Shown here piece by piece: positions 1 to 7,618 of a stretch of 14,092 nt of DNA. Within the stretch, counting starts at the first letter, position 1, and each line of letters begins with the position of its first letter. The translations under genes were made by a program, and so were the position numbers. The DNA comes from Archaeoglobus_B sp964471215 (lineage in GTDB: Archaea > Halobacteriota > Archaeoglobi > Archaeoglobales > Archaeoglobaceae), in the NCBI GenBank assembly GCA_964471215.1, contig CAYYFC010000039.1, positions 1 to 14,092 of the forward strand, read 5' to 3'. The notes beneath the pieces are model-generated. The model was not told where the DNA came from, searched no databases, and saw nothing but the letters and a program-made list of their open reading frames with translations.

Positions 1-29
1 CTTCATAAGGGACTGGGGCGGGGAATATT

Positions 30-1343
30 TTGAACGATGAGGATCTCGTAATAAGGATAATTCATGCAATGCCATCCGTGAATATATTCTATCCGGATGC
101 AACTTTTTCTTATACAGAAGCAATTAGAGAATACGATGCACTCCTCCTCTTGAAGGTAGTTCGAAAAGCGAGAGGCCGGACAGAATCGGAATATTATCCG
201 ATTCTTATAGAATTCGCCGGAAAATTGCACGAGGCCTCGAAGCTTATGGTAGACAGATTGTTGAATAATCCACAGGTAGTAATTTGCGGCTCGCAGGAAT
301 TATGCTCACAGATGAGGGAAATGCTTTCTTTTCACCATTTTATCCTTTCCGATCTAGGGTTCCTCGAGAAAAAATTGGATGATTTTGCCAAAAAATTTAT
401 TGAAGTTTACAAACATGTCGCTGAACATTTGAATTTATTTTGGTTTTCGTTAATATCGTTATCCGTAAACAATTTTAGGAAGATATTAGGGGATTTTGCG
501 AGGCTTTCAAATGGTAACCTCTATTTAGACTACCTAAGTGAACTTGGGAGGCTTTATAAAAGCGTCCTTGATAGAGAAGAAAATATTGAACTTGTATTAG
601 AGGATTTAAGTAGAATTGTCGAAAAAATTGAGGCGAATCAAAAGTCAACAAGCGAACTTACTCGAAAGATAGATAGATTTTTGCAGAAGGTCAAGAAAAG
701 TAAACAAAAACGATTAACGATCATGATATATCCGCAGAGCATATTTATTCCAAAAAACATTAAAGATACTTCCGATACTTCCATTCTTCGGTTGAAAAAT
801 ATGATTAAGATCCTAAAGATGTTAATTGATGCGATAAAAAATACGGACGGCATAGAATATGTCGATGCATTAATTATGTCAAACAGGAGAATTGAGAATT
901 TATGCAACATCTTAGCAAAGGAACTATGTGGTTTAATTGACACAAAAACCGCCTATATAGATGAGAATGAAGACCCCTTAGTAAACACTTTAAAAGGTCT
1001 CATCACCACGGACGGTGATATTAATCTCCTAGTAGTGGTGTTGCAAGACTACAAGAAGGATCTTTTTGGGAAATCTCTAAGAAAAATAGTTGAGGATCTC
1101 AATAATAAGGGTAAAGGAGCGAATTTGGCGCTAATTATCATCCCCGAGGCCGTCTTTACAACGTCGAGAGGAGAGCAGACCAAGCGAATTATAGTCGTAT
1201 CGGGAAACTTTCTCACAGGGATTTCCGCACGATATTCAGACAAGCTTGATATAAAATCCATGATGGAACTCATGTATCCACACGTTTTGTGGCTTGATAC
1301 TGATGATCTTTATTTTATTACAAAGGCAAAGATTGTGTGGTGA
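30..1343 (+). CDS. Uncharacterised protein, helical/coiled-coil N-terminal part plus C-terminal alpha/beta domain; first gene of a pair next to the cmr operon
   Basis: I do not recognise this 437-residue protein. The start is TTG at 30; an in-frame TAA at 6-8 limits the N-terminus, and an ATG at 69 is the only nearby alternative. TTG keeps a first hydrophobic strand (LVIRIIH) and has GGGGCGGGG seven bases upstream. After about residue 100 the protein is mostly helical, with a lysine/glutamate-rich, probably coiled-coil stretch near 185-227. From about 228 there is an alternating strand/helix pattern (strands RLTIMIY, VDALIMS, INLLVVVL, LALIIIP, RIIVVS), resembling a Rossmann-like or CARF-like fold, but I see no diagnostic motif. 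There is no signal peptide or clear membrane segment, so it is probably cytoplasmic. It overlaps the next gene by 4-7 bases, so the two are likely co-translated. The position facing a type III-B operon suggests a CRISPR accessory role; this is inference only. Confidence 0.75.
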   Translation: MNDEDLVIRIIHAMPSVNIFYPDATFSYTEAIREYDALLLLKVVRKARGRTESEYYPILIEFAGKLHEASKLMVDRLLNNPQVVICGSQELCSQMREMLSFHHFILSDLGFLEKKLDDFAKKFIEVYKHVAEHLNLFWFSLISLSVNNFRKILGDFARLSNGNLYLDYLSELGRLYKSVLDREENIELVLEDLSRIVEKIEANQKSTSELTRKIDRFLQKVKKSKQKRLTIMIYPQSIFIPKNIKDTSDTSILRLKNMIKILKMLIDAIKNTDGIEYVDALIMSNRRIENLCNILAKELCGLIDTKTAYIDENEDPLVNTLKGLITTDGDINLLVVVLQDYKKDLFGKSLRKIVEDLNNKGKGANLALIIIPEAVFTTSRGEQTKRIIVVSGNFLTGISARYSDKLDIKSMMELMYPHVLWLDTDDLYFITKAKIVW

Positions 1344-2950
1344 TAGAGTTGATATTTTATCCTCTTTGCACATTTTCTATATCATACCCATGGAAAAGTG
1401 ATAACACATCTAAGGACTTGAGCAGAGCTTTGCAAAGCTTTTTGAGAGACCTGATAACTTATTTTAGCATGTTCGGTGTTTATCCGAGTATCAGGGACAT
1501 AAACATACTATCGGGGATTCGTGGTTTAAAGATCACAATCGGTTATGTTAACTATTTAGATGAAGCCAGAAAAGTTATGATCCTCCGATTATTGGGTAGA
1601 GGTTCAGAGAGCCGTTCTAAGAGAGGTGATGAGTGGGGTTTTGATAGATTTGTGCATTTGATCCGCGAATGCGCACTTTCTTTAATTTCTCCCATAGCAT
1701 GTGATATAATAACCGTAGGCGATAGTCGATACATGGAGTATACTCACCCGATGAAAATAAAACAAACCCACGAGGAATTGAAAAAAGTCATTAAAGCTAT
1801 TGACAAAAGCAAATATGAAGAGCTATGCAGAAATTTCCCTCATTTAAAGATAGATGTTTCTAGAATATTGCTAGAGGATCAAGAGATCCGAAAGATTCTT
1901 GCATTTTCGATAATGGCCCTCCTAAGTGGCGCCCATAGAAACGGAATAGCAATCAGACAGGTGGCATCGCAATGGATTTTATGGAAAATCGCTGAAATTG
2001 TCAAAGACATTGCTTTGGCGAGTAAACGTGGTATTACATCAACAGGCATGGATGTAGGGATTCTGGGAACTAATGAGCTGCTAAAAATTCTCTATGCACT
2101 TATTGCTGATACCTATCTCTGGTTGAGTCATATAGGCATAATTAGGGTGAAATTCTATGGAGTAGAAACCCATTACAGTGTTGCTGCAGTCCCTTTGGCG
2201 ACTTTATACCAATTCCTTAAAAGTAAAATCGAGCGCGACGGTAAAAGCAACTGGTGTGAGTTTTCGAGCATGTTAAAGAGTTTTCTTTCCAAAAGTCCTT
2301 CGTTTATGAATGAAATGTTTTCTTCTCTTTGTTGTTACTTGAAAATGTCGGCAAACAAGTGTAGTGGCGGGTGCATGGGTAACGACTTTTCTATGTACGC
2401 AGACATTATTGGGGAAATCGCAGGTAAAACGAAAGTTTTCTTACAAGAATTTTTCAAGGAATTTTTCAATAACAAGGACTTTTCAATTAGCTCAGATACA
2501 TTACTTGGCAGATTTTCCTTTCTCACGGAAAAGATAAAGAGAGTATTTTCGGGCGAGAAGAAAAAGTTTAATGTTCTAATAACGACTGCAACTGAGCAGT
2601 ACGGCCCCGCCCAAGCGTATTTGTTGCTAGAGTTACTAAACTCGTCAACTAAGAGAGGATCTTCCAGACTCATCGTTCTCTATACGCAGCTCTCCTATTG
2701 GAACCGATTACTAGTGGAAGACGCACTTCGATGCAGATATAGTACGGAGATTAAGGAGTGCACATTCGAGTATTACCCAATATCGCCGTCAAATCCGTAT
2801 CTCACACTTGAAATCGTTAAAAAAATATTTTCATCATTAAAGGAGCAATGTGTACTTATGATACTCCAGGGTCAGCTAAACATAGTATTACCTGCTATTG
2901 CCGCGTGTAAGGACATGCCTGTTGATAGGTATCTCGTATTGGTTCTGTAA
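1337..2950 (+). CDS. Uncharacterised large protein with a C-terminal CARF-like domain; candidate type III CRISPR accessory protein
   Basis: This is a 537-residue protein not recognised as a named family. Two tandem in-frame GTG codons (1337, 1340) overlap the stop of the preceding gene; starting at 1340 gives a classic GTGA 4-base overlap, so translation is probably coupled. The N-terminus begins with a strand (MVIELIFYP). Residues about 140-300 are largely helical and 305-347 carry a cysteine cluster (C307, C332, C333, C342, C346). Residues about 410-537 look like a CARF-type Rossmann fold: strand FNVLITTA, a loop and helix (GPAQAYLLLELL), strand RLIVLYT, strand CTFEYYPIS, then LMILQGQLNIVLPAIAA, whose glycine loop leading into a helix recalls the ligand-binding loop of CARF proteins, and a last strand YLVLVL. 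I found no convincing HEPN or PD-(D/E)xK nuclease motif. Sensing of cyclic oligoadenylate made by the neighbouring Cas10 is a plausible, untested role. An unusual point is that the CARF-like domain is C-terminal. Confidence 0.75.
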   Translation: MVIELIFYPLCTFSISYPWKSDNTSKDLSRALQSFLRDLITYFSMFGVYPSIRDINILSGIRGLKITIGYVNYLDEARKVMILRLLGRGSESRSKRGDEWGFDRFVHLIRECALSLISPIACDIITVGDSRYMEYTHPMKIKQTHEELKKVIKAIDKSKYEELCRNFPHLKIDVSRILLEDQEIRKILAFSIMALLSGAHRNGIAIRQVASQWILWKIAEIVKDIALASKRGITSTGMDVGILGTNELLKILYALIADTYLWLSHIGIIRVKFYGVETHYSVAAVPLATLYQFLKSKIERDGKSNWCEFSSMLKSFLSKSPSFMNEMFSSLCCYLKMSANKCSGGCMGNDFSMYADIIGEIAGKTKVFLQEFFKEFFNNKDFSISSDTLLGRFSFLTEKIKRVFSGEKKKFNVLITTATEQYGPAQAYLLLELLNSSTKRGSSRLIVLYTQLSYWNRLLVEDALRCRYSTEIKECTFEYYPISPSNPYLTLEIVKKIFSSLKEQCVLMILQGQLNIVLPAIAACKDMPVDRYLVLVL

Positions 2951-3009
2951 GATTAGATTAACGAAGGAAAATTGAGTAAAAGGACAATTAATTGCATGAA
3001 GTTACGAAA

Positions 3010-3126
3010 ATGAGGCAGATGGATTTGTATTTTGGCAGAACAGAGGCTGCTCGAAGAACCAGAAGTCATCCTCTGCTAAAATGTGATTTATGCGGAGACT
3101 TCTACGAATTTCTATTACGAAAGTGA
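3010..3126 (+). CDS. Possible small CxxC protein (38 aa) between the convergent units
   Basis: This short open frame runs from ATG 3010 to TGA 3124-3126, with a possible upstream TTG at 2992 (44 residues). It lies 41-59 bases after the preceding plus-strand gene and ends 24 bases before the convergent cmr1 stop. It is basic and arginine-rich (GRTEAARRTRSH) and ends with a C-D-L-C-G-D-F knuckle, which could be half of a zinc site or the relic of a longer zinc-ribbon protein. There is no clear ribosome binding site directly before the ATG. It may be a real third gene of the plus-strand unit, a gene remnant, or chance. Confidence 0.25.
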   Translation: MRQMDLYFGRTEAARRTRSHPLLKCDLCGDFYEFLLRK

Positions 3127-3150
3127 ATCGAGTAGGAAAGGAGCGAGTTC

Positions 3151-4665
3151 TTATATTTTGAGATGTTGAAAGGATGTCCCCAAACTGCTCAGTATCTTAT
3201 TTATTTCGTTTACAACTTCCCTGTATGCTGATGGTAATGTTCGCACAGTCATAGCCCTTCTCGGACCCGTGGTGCTCCACAGTAGTTCTTCTGGGAAATC
3301 GGTTGACTTTATCAATGTTATAAGCAGAACGTTCTCATTCAACGGTGAAAGTATGAGCGGTGACTTTCTTCTCGTATATTTCCCAACGAACTCATAACCT
3401 GTAAATCTTCCTTTCTGTTGCAACCACTTGAGATTTCCTCCGAATATGTTGATTTTCGCAATGTTCTTTCCGGATCCCGAACCCTTTCTTGGCAATCCTT
3501 CAATATACGACCCTATACTTCTTGCTTGTCTGGAACCTCTTATTGCAGGAATTCCCTGTAGATATTGCGGTAACGTTGGCAAATTTTTGGTAGCTAAATC
3601 ATTCACCACTACCGGGTGAAATGTCGTTCTTAGGAACAACATATTTGAAAGATAGGTAATGTCCTCCAAAAGAGGGTCAGAAAGCGCAGCCTTTTGAACA
3701 GGTCTCTGAATTGCAAATATATCAACGGTTCCGGGGGCTAATGCAGGGAGATTAGGCAGGTTCTCCTCGCTATATTTGAGAGTCTTTGCTTTTAAACCAA
3801 TACTTTCAATAAATTCCTTTACGGCTTCTCGCGCATTTTTTATCACCTCATCAAGCAGAGTTAGACAGTCATCGAGATCTTTGTATGAATTTAGGAGCCG
3901 AGTCAAGCCTTCGAGTCTTTCTATGTCCTCACGCCTATCCGTAGTTATGTTCTTTTTCAAATCCTCCAAGTTCATATTGAAGAAGAACGCACCGAATCCC
4001 CGTCTACTTCCCTTACCTAACCCCTCAAACGTTAATCCAAGAATCAATGAATACAGACCCGCAATTATATGTGTATAAACGCCGTTTAAGTCGATTGCGT
4101 TGACATAGATGTCCACTGTTGCATCAATGTAACAAAACATTTTTTCCAAAGGGTTTTTGAGGATTCTTTTAGCAAATTTTTGAAGTTGGACCTTAAGGGA
4201 TTTTAAAGCGCTAGTATCAAGACTTCCGACACTACCTAGTTCTTTTATGGGTTGTGATTTCAATTGTTTCCTGAGAGACCCTAGTTCTTTCATGAAAATT
4301 AACTGTAGTCTTGGATGCCATGCTACCTGTGCTGCTATTTTTAGCTTATTATCAGCGACATGGGCCCCCGGGTATATTGTCGAAATAAGATTTTCTGCTG
4401 CACGAGTGGAATCTGTATTTAAATTCGCTACCTTAAAAGTAATCAGCGAGCTTTCGTTCGTCGACCCAAAGATTGAGCCTTGGGCTTTCAAAATGTCGTC
4501 CTCATTACCTTCTAAGAAGCCGGTAGCTAGTGCTCTTAACCACCACTCCGCGAGGGCCCTCAGTTCAGACACTCTAAATAGTTTATCATGAAGTTTTGTG
4601 TCGTACCATCCTAAGCTACAGGGAGTCAAACTTTTCAGATATAGTGTGCCTATTTTCTTCACCAC
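3151..4665 (-). CDS. cmr1: Type III-B CRISPR RAMP protein Cmr1 (Cas7 family)
   Basis: Cmr1 caps the 3'-guide end of the Cmr complex, next to Cmr6, and helps target binding. The 504-residue protein shows the family layout of two RAMP (ferredoxin-like) domains. The N-terminal SLTPCSLGWYDTK (12-24) is followed by R-V-S-E-L-x-x-L-x-x-WWLRA (31-45), matching the usual R-x-S-x-(I/L)-x-G-x-x-R-W-W-x-R-A signature although the usual Gly-x-x-Arg is degenerate. IFGST follows at 65-69, and the glycine-rich loop GLGKGSRRGFGAF is at 215-227. The second half has GIPAIRGSRQ (371-380) and RRKSPLIL (432-439), typical of the C-terminal Cmr1 region. Two tandem GTG codons (4665, 4662) precede the TGA of cmr6; 4662 would give a GTGA overlap. 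A purine-rich GGTGGGGGGTGAGG lies just upstream and can serve as ribosome binding site. It is the last gene of the operon and appears full length. Confidence 0.9.
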   Translation of the reverse strand: MVKKIGTLYLKSLTPCSLGWYDTKLHDKLFRVSELRALAEWWLRALATGFLEGNEDDILKAQGSIFGSTNESSLITFKVANLNTDSTRAAENLISTIYPGAHVADNKLKIAAQVAWHPRLQLIFMKELGSLRKQLKSQPIKELGSVGSLDTSALKSLKVQLQKFAKRILKNPLEKMFCYIDATVDIYVNAIDLNGVYTHIIAGLYSLILGLTFEGLGKGSRRGFGAFFFNMNLEDLKKNITTDRREDIERLEGLTRLLNSYKDLDDCLTLLDEVIKNAREAVKEFIESIGLKAKTLKYSEENLPNLPALAPGTVDIFAIQRPVQKAALSDPLLEDITYLSNMLFLRTTFHPVVVNDLATKNLPTLPQYLQGIPAIRGSRQARSIGSYIEGLPRKGSGSGKNIAKINIFGGNLKWLQQKGRFTGYEFVGKYTRRKSPLILSPLNENVLLITLIKSTDFPEELLWSTTGPRRAMTVRTLPSAYREVVNEINKILSSLGTSFQHLKI

Positions 4666-5645
4666 TCCTCACCCCCCACCTCGAAACTCTTAATTCTGAA
4701 ATATCCGTACCCAGAACTCGTTTTACCTCCAAGACCAATATTCGAGACTGCATTGCTGACTATATCTTTCAACAATTGTTCGAAGGTTTCCTCAGTTTTT
4801 ATGTTCTTCAAAATTTCAATGCATTCCTTACACGATTTCTCGGCCGTAGAGGTGTCCGAGGACGATGATATTTTTTCCAGTATTACGGATAGAGACTCTG
4901 GATACGGTTGTTTCATCGCTTTACCAATTTCCTTTGAGATTCTATAATTCGGGTATACGAAGAATCTCATGATCATTTTTGGTGGAAGAGTTAGGAAGAC
5001 AATAGGTGTAGGAGATACCTCGTGTTCCTTAAATGTCTTTTCTGTGAGCGAATAATGAGGAGATAGCACGTCAGGGTCAACCAAAGAACTTCCGGGCTCT
5101 GCGGATACAGGATATGCATCGGTTAAGCAGAACATAGAAATGTGAGCGGGAGGTTGAACAGCACCTGAGGGACTTCCAAATAACACATCTGTGATAAAAC
5201 GTGCCATTTTTAGCGCTTTATCTAGTGCTAATTTTTGGGATGAAATTAATGTTTCTGTAAAGATGACGATTGATGAGTGTCTAAATACTCCTCTAAGGGA
5301 ACTTGAGGAGATATAGGGCGCGTCAAGTACAGGATCCCAAGCAAGCCCGATTTCGTCTATTAGCCATCCCATCGGTCCAGATACGTCGATTATGACCCTG
5401 GACGTCGATTCTATATCTATCCGGACTACCGTTGAACTTAGCTTTTTCAAATGGTTCGAGAGTTCATCTAGGTATTTTTTACACCTATCAATAATAACAT
5501 CCTTTTCGTGCGAAAGAATTTTTGATGATAGTTGGATGAGCAGATTTCTTTTCATGTCTTCTTTTTTCGTTCGTCCGCGCTCTATGGCTTCGTGTAAAAA
5601 GTGTCTGATATGAAGTTCTAAGATATTTGGCCTAGATGTTGTCAA
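4659..5645 (-). CDS. cmr6: Type III-B CRISPR RAMP protein Cmr6 (Cas7 family)
   Basis: Cmr6 sits between the Cmr4 filament and Cmr1 at the head of the complex. The 328-residue protein has a helical N-terminal extension (about 1-70), then Cmr6 signatures: GLAWDPVLDAPYI (100-112) running into S-S-S-S-L-R-G-V-F-R (113-122), LFGSPSG (155-161), DPDVLSPHYS (190-199) and the glycine-rich C-terminal loop GLGGKTSSGYGYF (304-316). The canonical P-G-S-S-L-K-G reads S-S-S-S-L-R-G here, a mild divergence. The start is TTG at 5645, chosen because GAGGAGGGG lies seven bases upstream; the first ATG would be at residue 31 with no comparable site. Only three bases separate it from the stop of the preceding Cmr4/5-like gene, and its own stop overlaps the cmr1 start, so it is co-translated with both. 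Confidence 0.93.
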   Translation of the reverse strand: MTTSRPNILELHIRHFLHEAIERGRTKKEDMKRNLLIQLSSKILSHEKDVIIDRCKKYLDELSNHLKKLSSTVVRIDIESTSRVIIDVSGPMGWLIDEIGLAWDPVLDAPYISSSSLRGVFRHSSIVIFTETLISSQKLALDKALKMARFITDVLFGSPSGAVQPPAHISMFCLTDAYPVSAEPGSSLVDPDVLSPHYSLTEKTFKEHEVSPTPIVFLTLPPKMIMRFFVYPNYRISKEIGKAMKQPYPESLSVILEKISSSSDTSTAEKSCKECIEILKNIKTEETFEQLLKDIVSNAVSNIGLGGKTSSGYGYFRIKSFEVGGEEW

Positions 5646-5648
5646 AAA

Positions 5649-7094
5649 TTACCCCTCCTCATAAGATTTCAGCAAATATTTCGCAATAATTGATAATCTT
5701 TGAATTTCTAGCACGGATGATAAGAATTTGTCCATAAAATCTTTTTTAACTGTGCTGAGAGGTACATTAACGCCTCCGGTGTCGATACTAAAGTCTTCGA
5801 CTACGTCTTTCAACTCAGGTGTTTTAATAACTTCATTCATGAACCACTTACACACTTCTAGCACTTCACTATAACCTTTGCCCTTAGCATCTCCCTTTAC
5901 TATAGTATAAAATGCTATTATTGGAAGCATACCCATTCTTCTAATTCTCTCTGGGAGAGACTCTGTTTTGCCGACGATCGCGCCCTCTAACGGCTTTTTG
6001 TTCAATTTAAAGGTATCTTTTAGTATAGTAATGAAATTGCTGAGAGTTATCGGTATTGAGGAGAGCGTCCTTACGCTTTTGCTTCTGATGCTCACGTTGA
6101 CTTTTTCTATATCACTTCGAACAAAGTTTAGGTATACAATTCCTCTACTTTCGCTCTCATCGGCTCCTACGTGGACAGATAAGTTATCCAGTAGGTTTTG
6201 TAATACTTTTTCAAAATGTTCTATTGTGATTTCAGAACCTTCTATTCTCACGGAGGAAACAAATCCTTTACTCATCAATTGTGCAATTGTCGCTTTGACG
6301 TCGTTGCGCTCGATGCTCAATTTGATGCGTTCTGGTAGTTCTATTGAACCCACCAAGACAGATAGCTTGGGTATGTATTCGTCAAACCATGGGCCATGCT
6401 TTACGGTTTTGTTGTAGATGCCTAACTCATTGTCATCGAATCCTTTAAGGGCGATGCCGGGTTCCACTTTAAGCATTCGAGGCAATAATACTTTGAAAAC
6501 ATCATCTCTAACGATTGCACATGTCCAGCTATTACCGTATAGATCAGCAAGTAATTTTGAAAGTCCACTAAACTCTATTAGCTTCATCAAGGGAGATAAG
6601 TTATCTTTAACTGCCGAGAATGTGAACTCGTATCCGCAGTGGATCTCCTCTAAATTTTCTTTAGAAGGTACCAGAATTTCCTCCGGATCTAAGAAGGTGG
6701 CATTCAAGGCTATCTTTCCGAGGGCATCTGCTAAGTTTTTGAAACCCGCGCGTTCCGCTACGAGGGCGGCCCATGACACGAGCATGGGGGAAGATACGAG
6801 AATAGTTTTGTACTCTATTGCCGTTAATGGCAACATGATTGGATATAGATCTCCTAAAGAAAATATCCCAGCAGCCTCTTCGCTACCAAAGAGCACGTCT
6901 ACCATTTTACCTGTATCGTCATATTTCGCATACAGGTAATTTCTAAGTGCACCCTTCACTTCTGATCCTCTGATCACTGCTAATCCGAGGAAGTCCTTAG
7001 CAACTGGTCCATCAACTTCGCTAACCGGGGTCTGCATCTCTCCAGGTCTCACGTCAGTTACGCAGTATCCTGTTATCATGAAGGTCTTTCGCAT
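5649..7094 (-). CDS. Cmr4-like (Cas7) protein with a C-terminal Cmr5/Cas11-like domain; natural fusion paralogue
   Basis: This 481-residue protein has two parts. Residues 1-330 follow the Cmr4 motif order: EVDGPVAKD (26-34) matching V-D-x-P-I-Q-R with the aspartate (D28) kept, I-R-G-S-E-V-K-G-A-L-R (41-51), VLFGSEEAAG (67-76), VKHGPWFDEYIPKLSVL (231-247) matching the W-x-E-E-x-L-P segment, and the loop VHVGADESESRG (307-318). Residues about 345-481 are helical; LPERIRRMGMLPIIAFYTIVK (near 380-400), GYSEVLEVCKWF and the ending EIQRLSIIAKYLLKS resemble the Cmr5 core (P-x-x-I-x-x-x-G-L, L-x-F, W-L, C-terminal helix). Intact cmr4 and cmr5 precede it, so this is a second backbone pair, fused. The start ATG overlaps the cmr5 stop as TAATG, with GAGGTGGG upstream. 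It probably joins the Cmr filament at a specific position or builds a variant complex; whether D28 cleaves RNA is unknown. The Cmr5-like part is assigned from weak motif similarity. Confidence 0.85.
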   Translation of the reverse strand: MRKTFMITGYCVTDVRPGEMQTPVSEVDGPVAKDFLGLAVIRGSEVKGALRNYLYAKYDDTGKMVDVLFGSEEAAGIFSLGDLYPIMLPLTAIEYKTILVSSPMLVSWAALVAERAGFKNLADALGKIALNATFLDPEEILVPSKENLEEIHCGYEFTFSAVKDNLSPLMKLIEFSGLSKLLADLYGNSWTCAIVRDDVFKVLLPRMLKVEPGIALKGFDDNELGIYNKTVKHGPWFDEYIPKLSVLVGSIELPERIKLSIERNDVKATIAQLMSKGFVSSVRIEGSEITIEHFEKVLQNLLDNLSVHVGADESESRGIVYLNFVRSDIEKVNVSIRSKSVRTLSSIPITLSNFITILKDTFKLNKKPLEGAIVGKTESLPERIRRMGMLPIIAFYTIVKGDAKGKGYSEVLEVCKWFMNEVIKTPELKDVVEDFSIDTGGVNVPLSTVKKDFMDKFLSSVLEIQRLSIIAKYLLKSYEEG

Positions 7095-7618
7095 TATCCC
7101 ACCTCTGCTTCTAGTAGTCTAGCTAAGATATTGAGATATTCTATGCATAATGTCTCGGTTTGAAGCAACATCTCCGGGTATTGCGCACCTAAATTTGAGA
7201 AGTCTCTTAGTATTTCTGCTACATCGAGCAAATTACCTATGTGGGTCCACATCGGTGCCCATATCAGATAAGCACATATGCATTCCCATTGAGAAGCCTC
7301 GTCCAGTTCCTTGCTTTTTTCGACCTTCTTAAGCAATGAGTCTTTAAGTTGTTTCAGCAACTCATCCCTATTTTTCGGTTTTTGTGCTCCCCTGAAGAGC
7401 ATGCTCTTTGCTTTGCTGAAGGCGAAGAGGAGAGTTCTGATAAGGCCCTGTGATAGTAGCATCGAGCATGCTCTTTTACACTTGTTACCTAATTCCTCTA
7501 GGCTCCTATCGTACTTCTCCGGAGAATTTCCTTCGGATAGCAGGCGTTGCCTTGTGTCTAATAGCACTTCTTTAAAGAATTTGTATGCGTTTGATAATAT
7601 TTCCGCTTCAAGGTTCAT
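7094..7618 (-). CDS. cmr5: Type III-B CRISPR small subunit Cmr5 (Cas11)
   Basis: This is the small helical subunit that forms the minor filament of the Cmr complex and contacts the target strand. The start is ATG at 7618, giving 174 residues: it forms TAATG with the cmr4 stop and has GGGGAGGAG four bases upstream. An ATG seven codons further upstream lies inside cmr4 and is less likely. The Cmr5 core is seen in Y-D-R-S-L-E-E-L-G-N-K-C (36-47) leading to S-Q-G-L-I-R-T-L-L-F-A-F-S-K-A-K (56-71), the usual 'nGL-x-x-x-L-x-F-x-x-SK' segment, and in the last helix (TLCIEYLNILARLLEAE). The protein is longer than many Cmr5 proteins because of a lysine-rich insertion around 75-105. Its stop overlaps the start of the Cmr4/5 fusion gene. 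Confidence 0.88.
   Translation of the reverse strand: MNLEAEILSNAYKFFKEVLLDTRQRLLSEGNSPEKYDRSLEELGNKCKRACSMLLSQGLIRTLLFAFSKAKSMLFRGAQKPKNRDELLKQLKDSLLKKVEKSKELDEASQWECICAYLIWAPMWTHIGNLLDVAEILRDFSNLGAQYPEMLLQTETLCIEYLNILARLLEAEVG

Noticed and set aside
1724..1757. R-x5-H (R131-H137) in the unknown plus-strand protein as a possible HEPN ribonuclease motif
   Set aside because: The surrounding sequence (SRYMEYTHPM) does not look like the polar-residue-following-Arg helix of HEPN domains, so it is not evidence for a nuclease.
5968..6939. Two long back-to-back open frames (149 and 173 codons) on the plus strand
   Set aside because: They lie entirely antisense to the Cmr4/5-like gene, have no recognisable motifs or ribosome binding sites, and look like by-products of its codon use.
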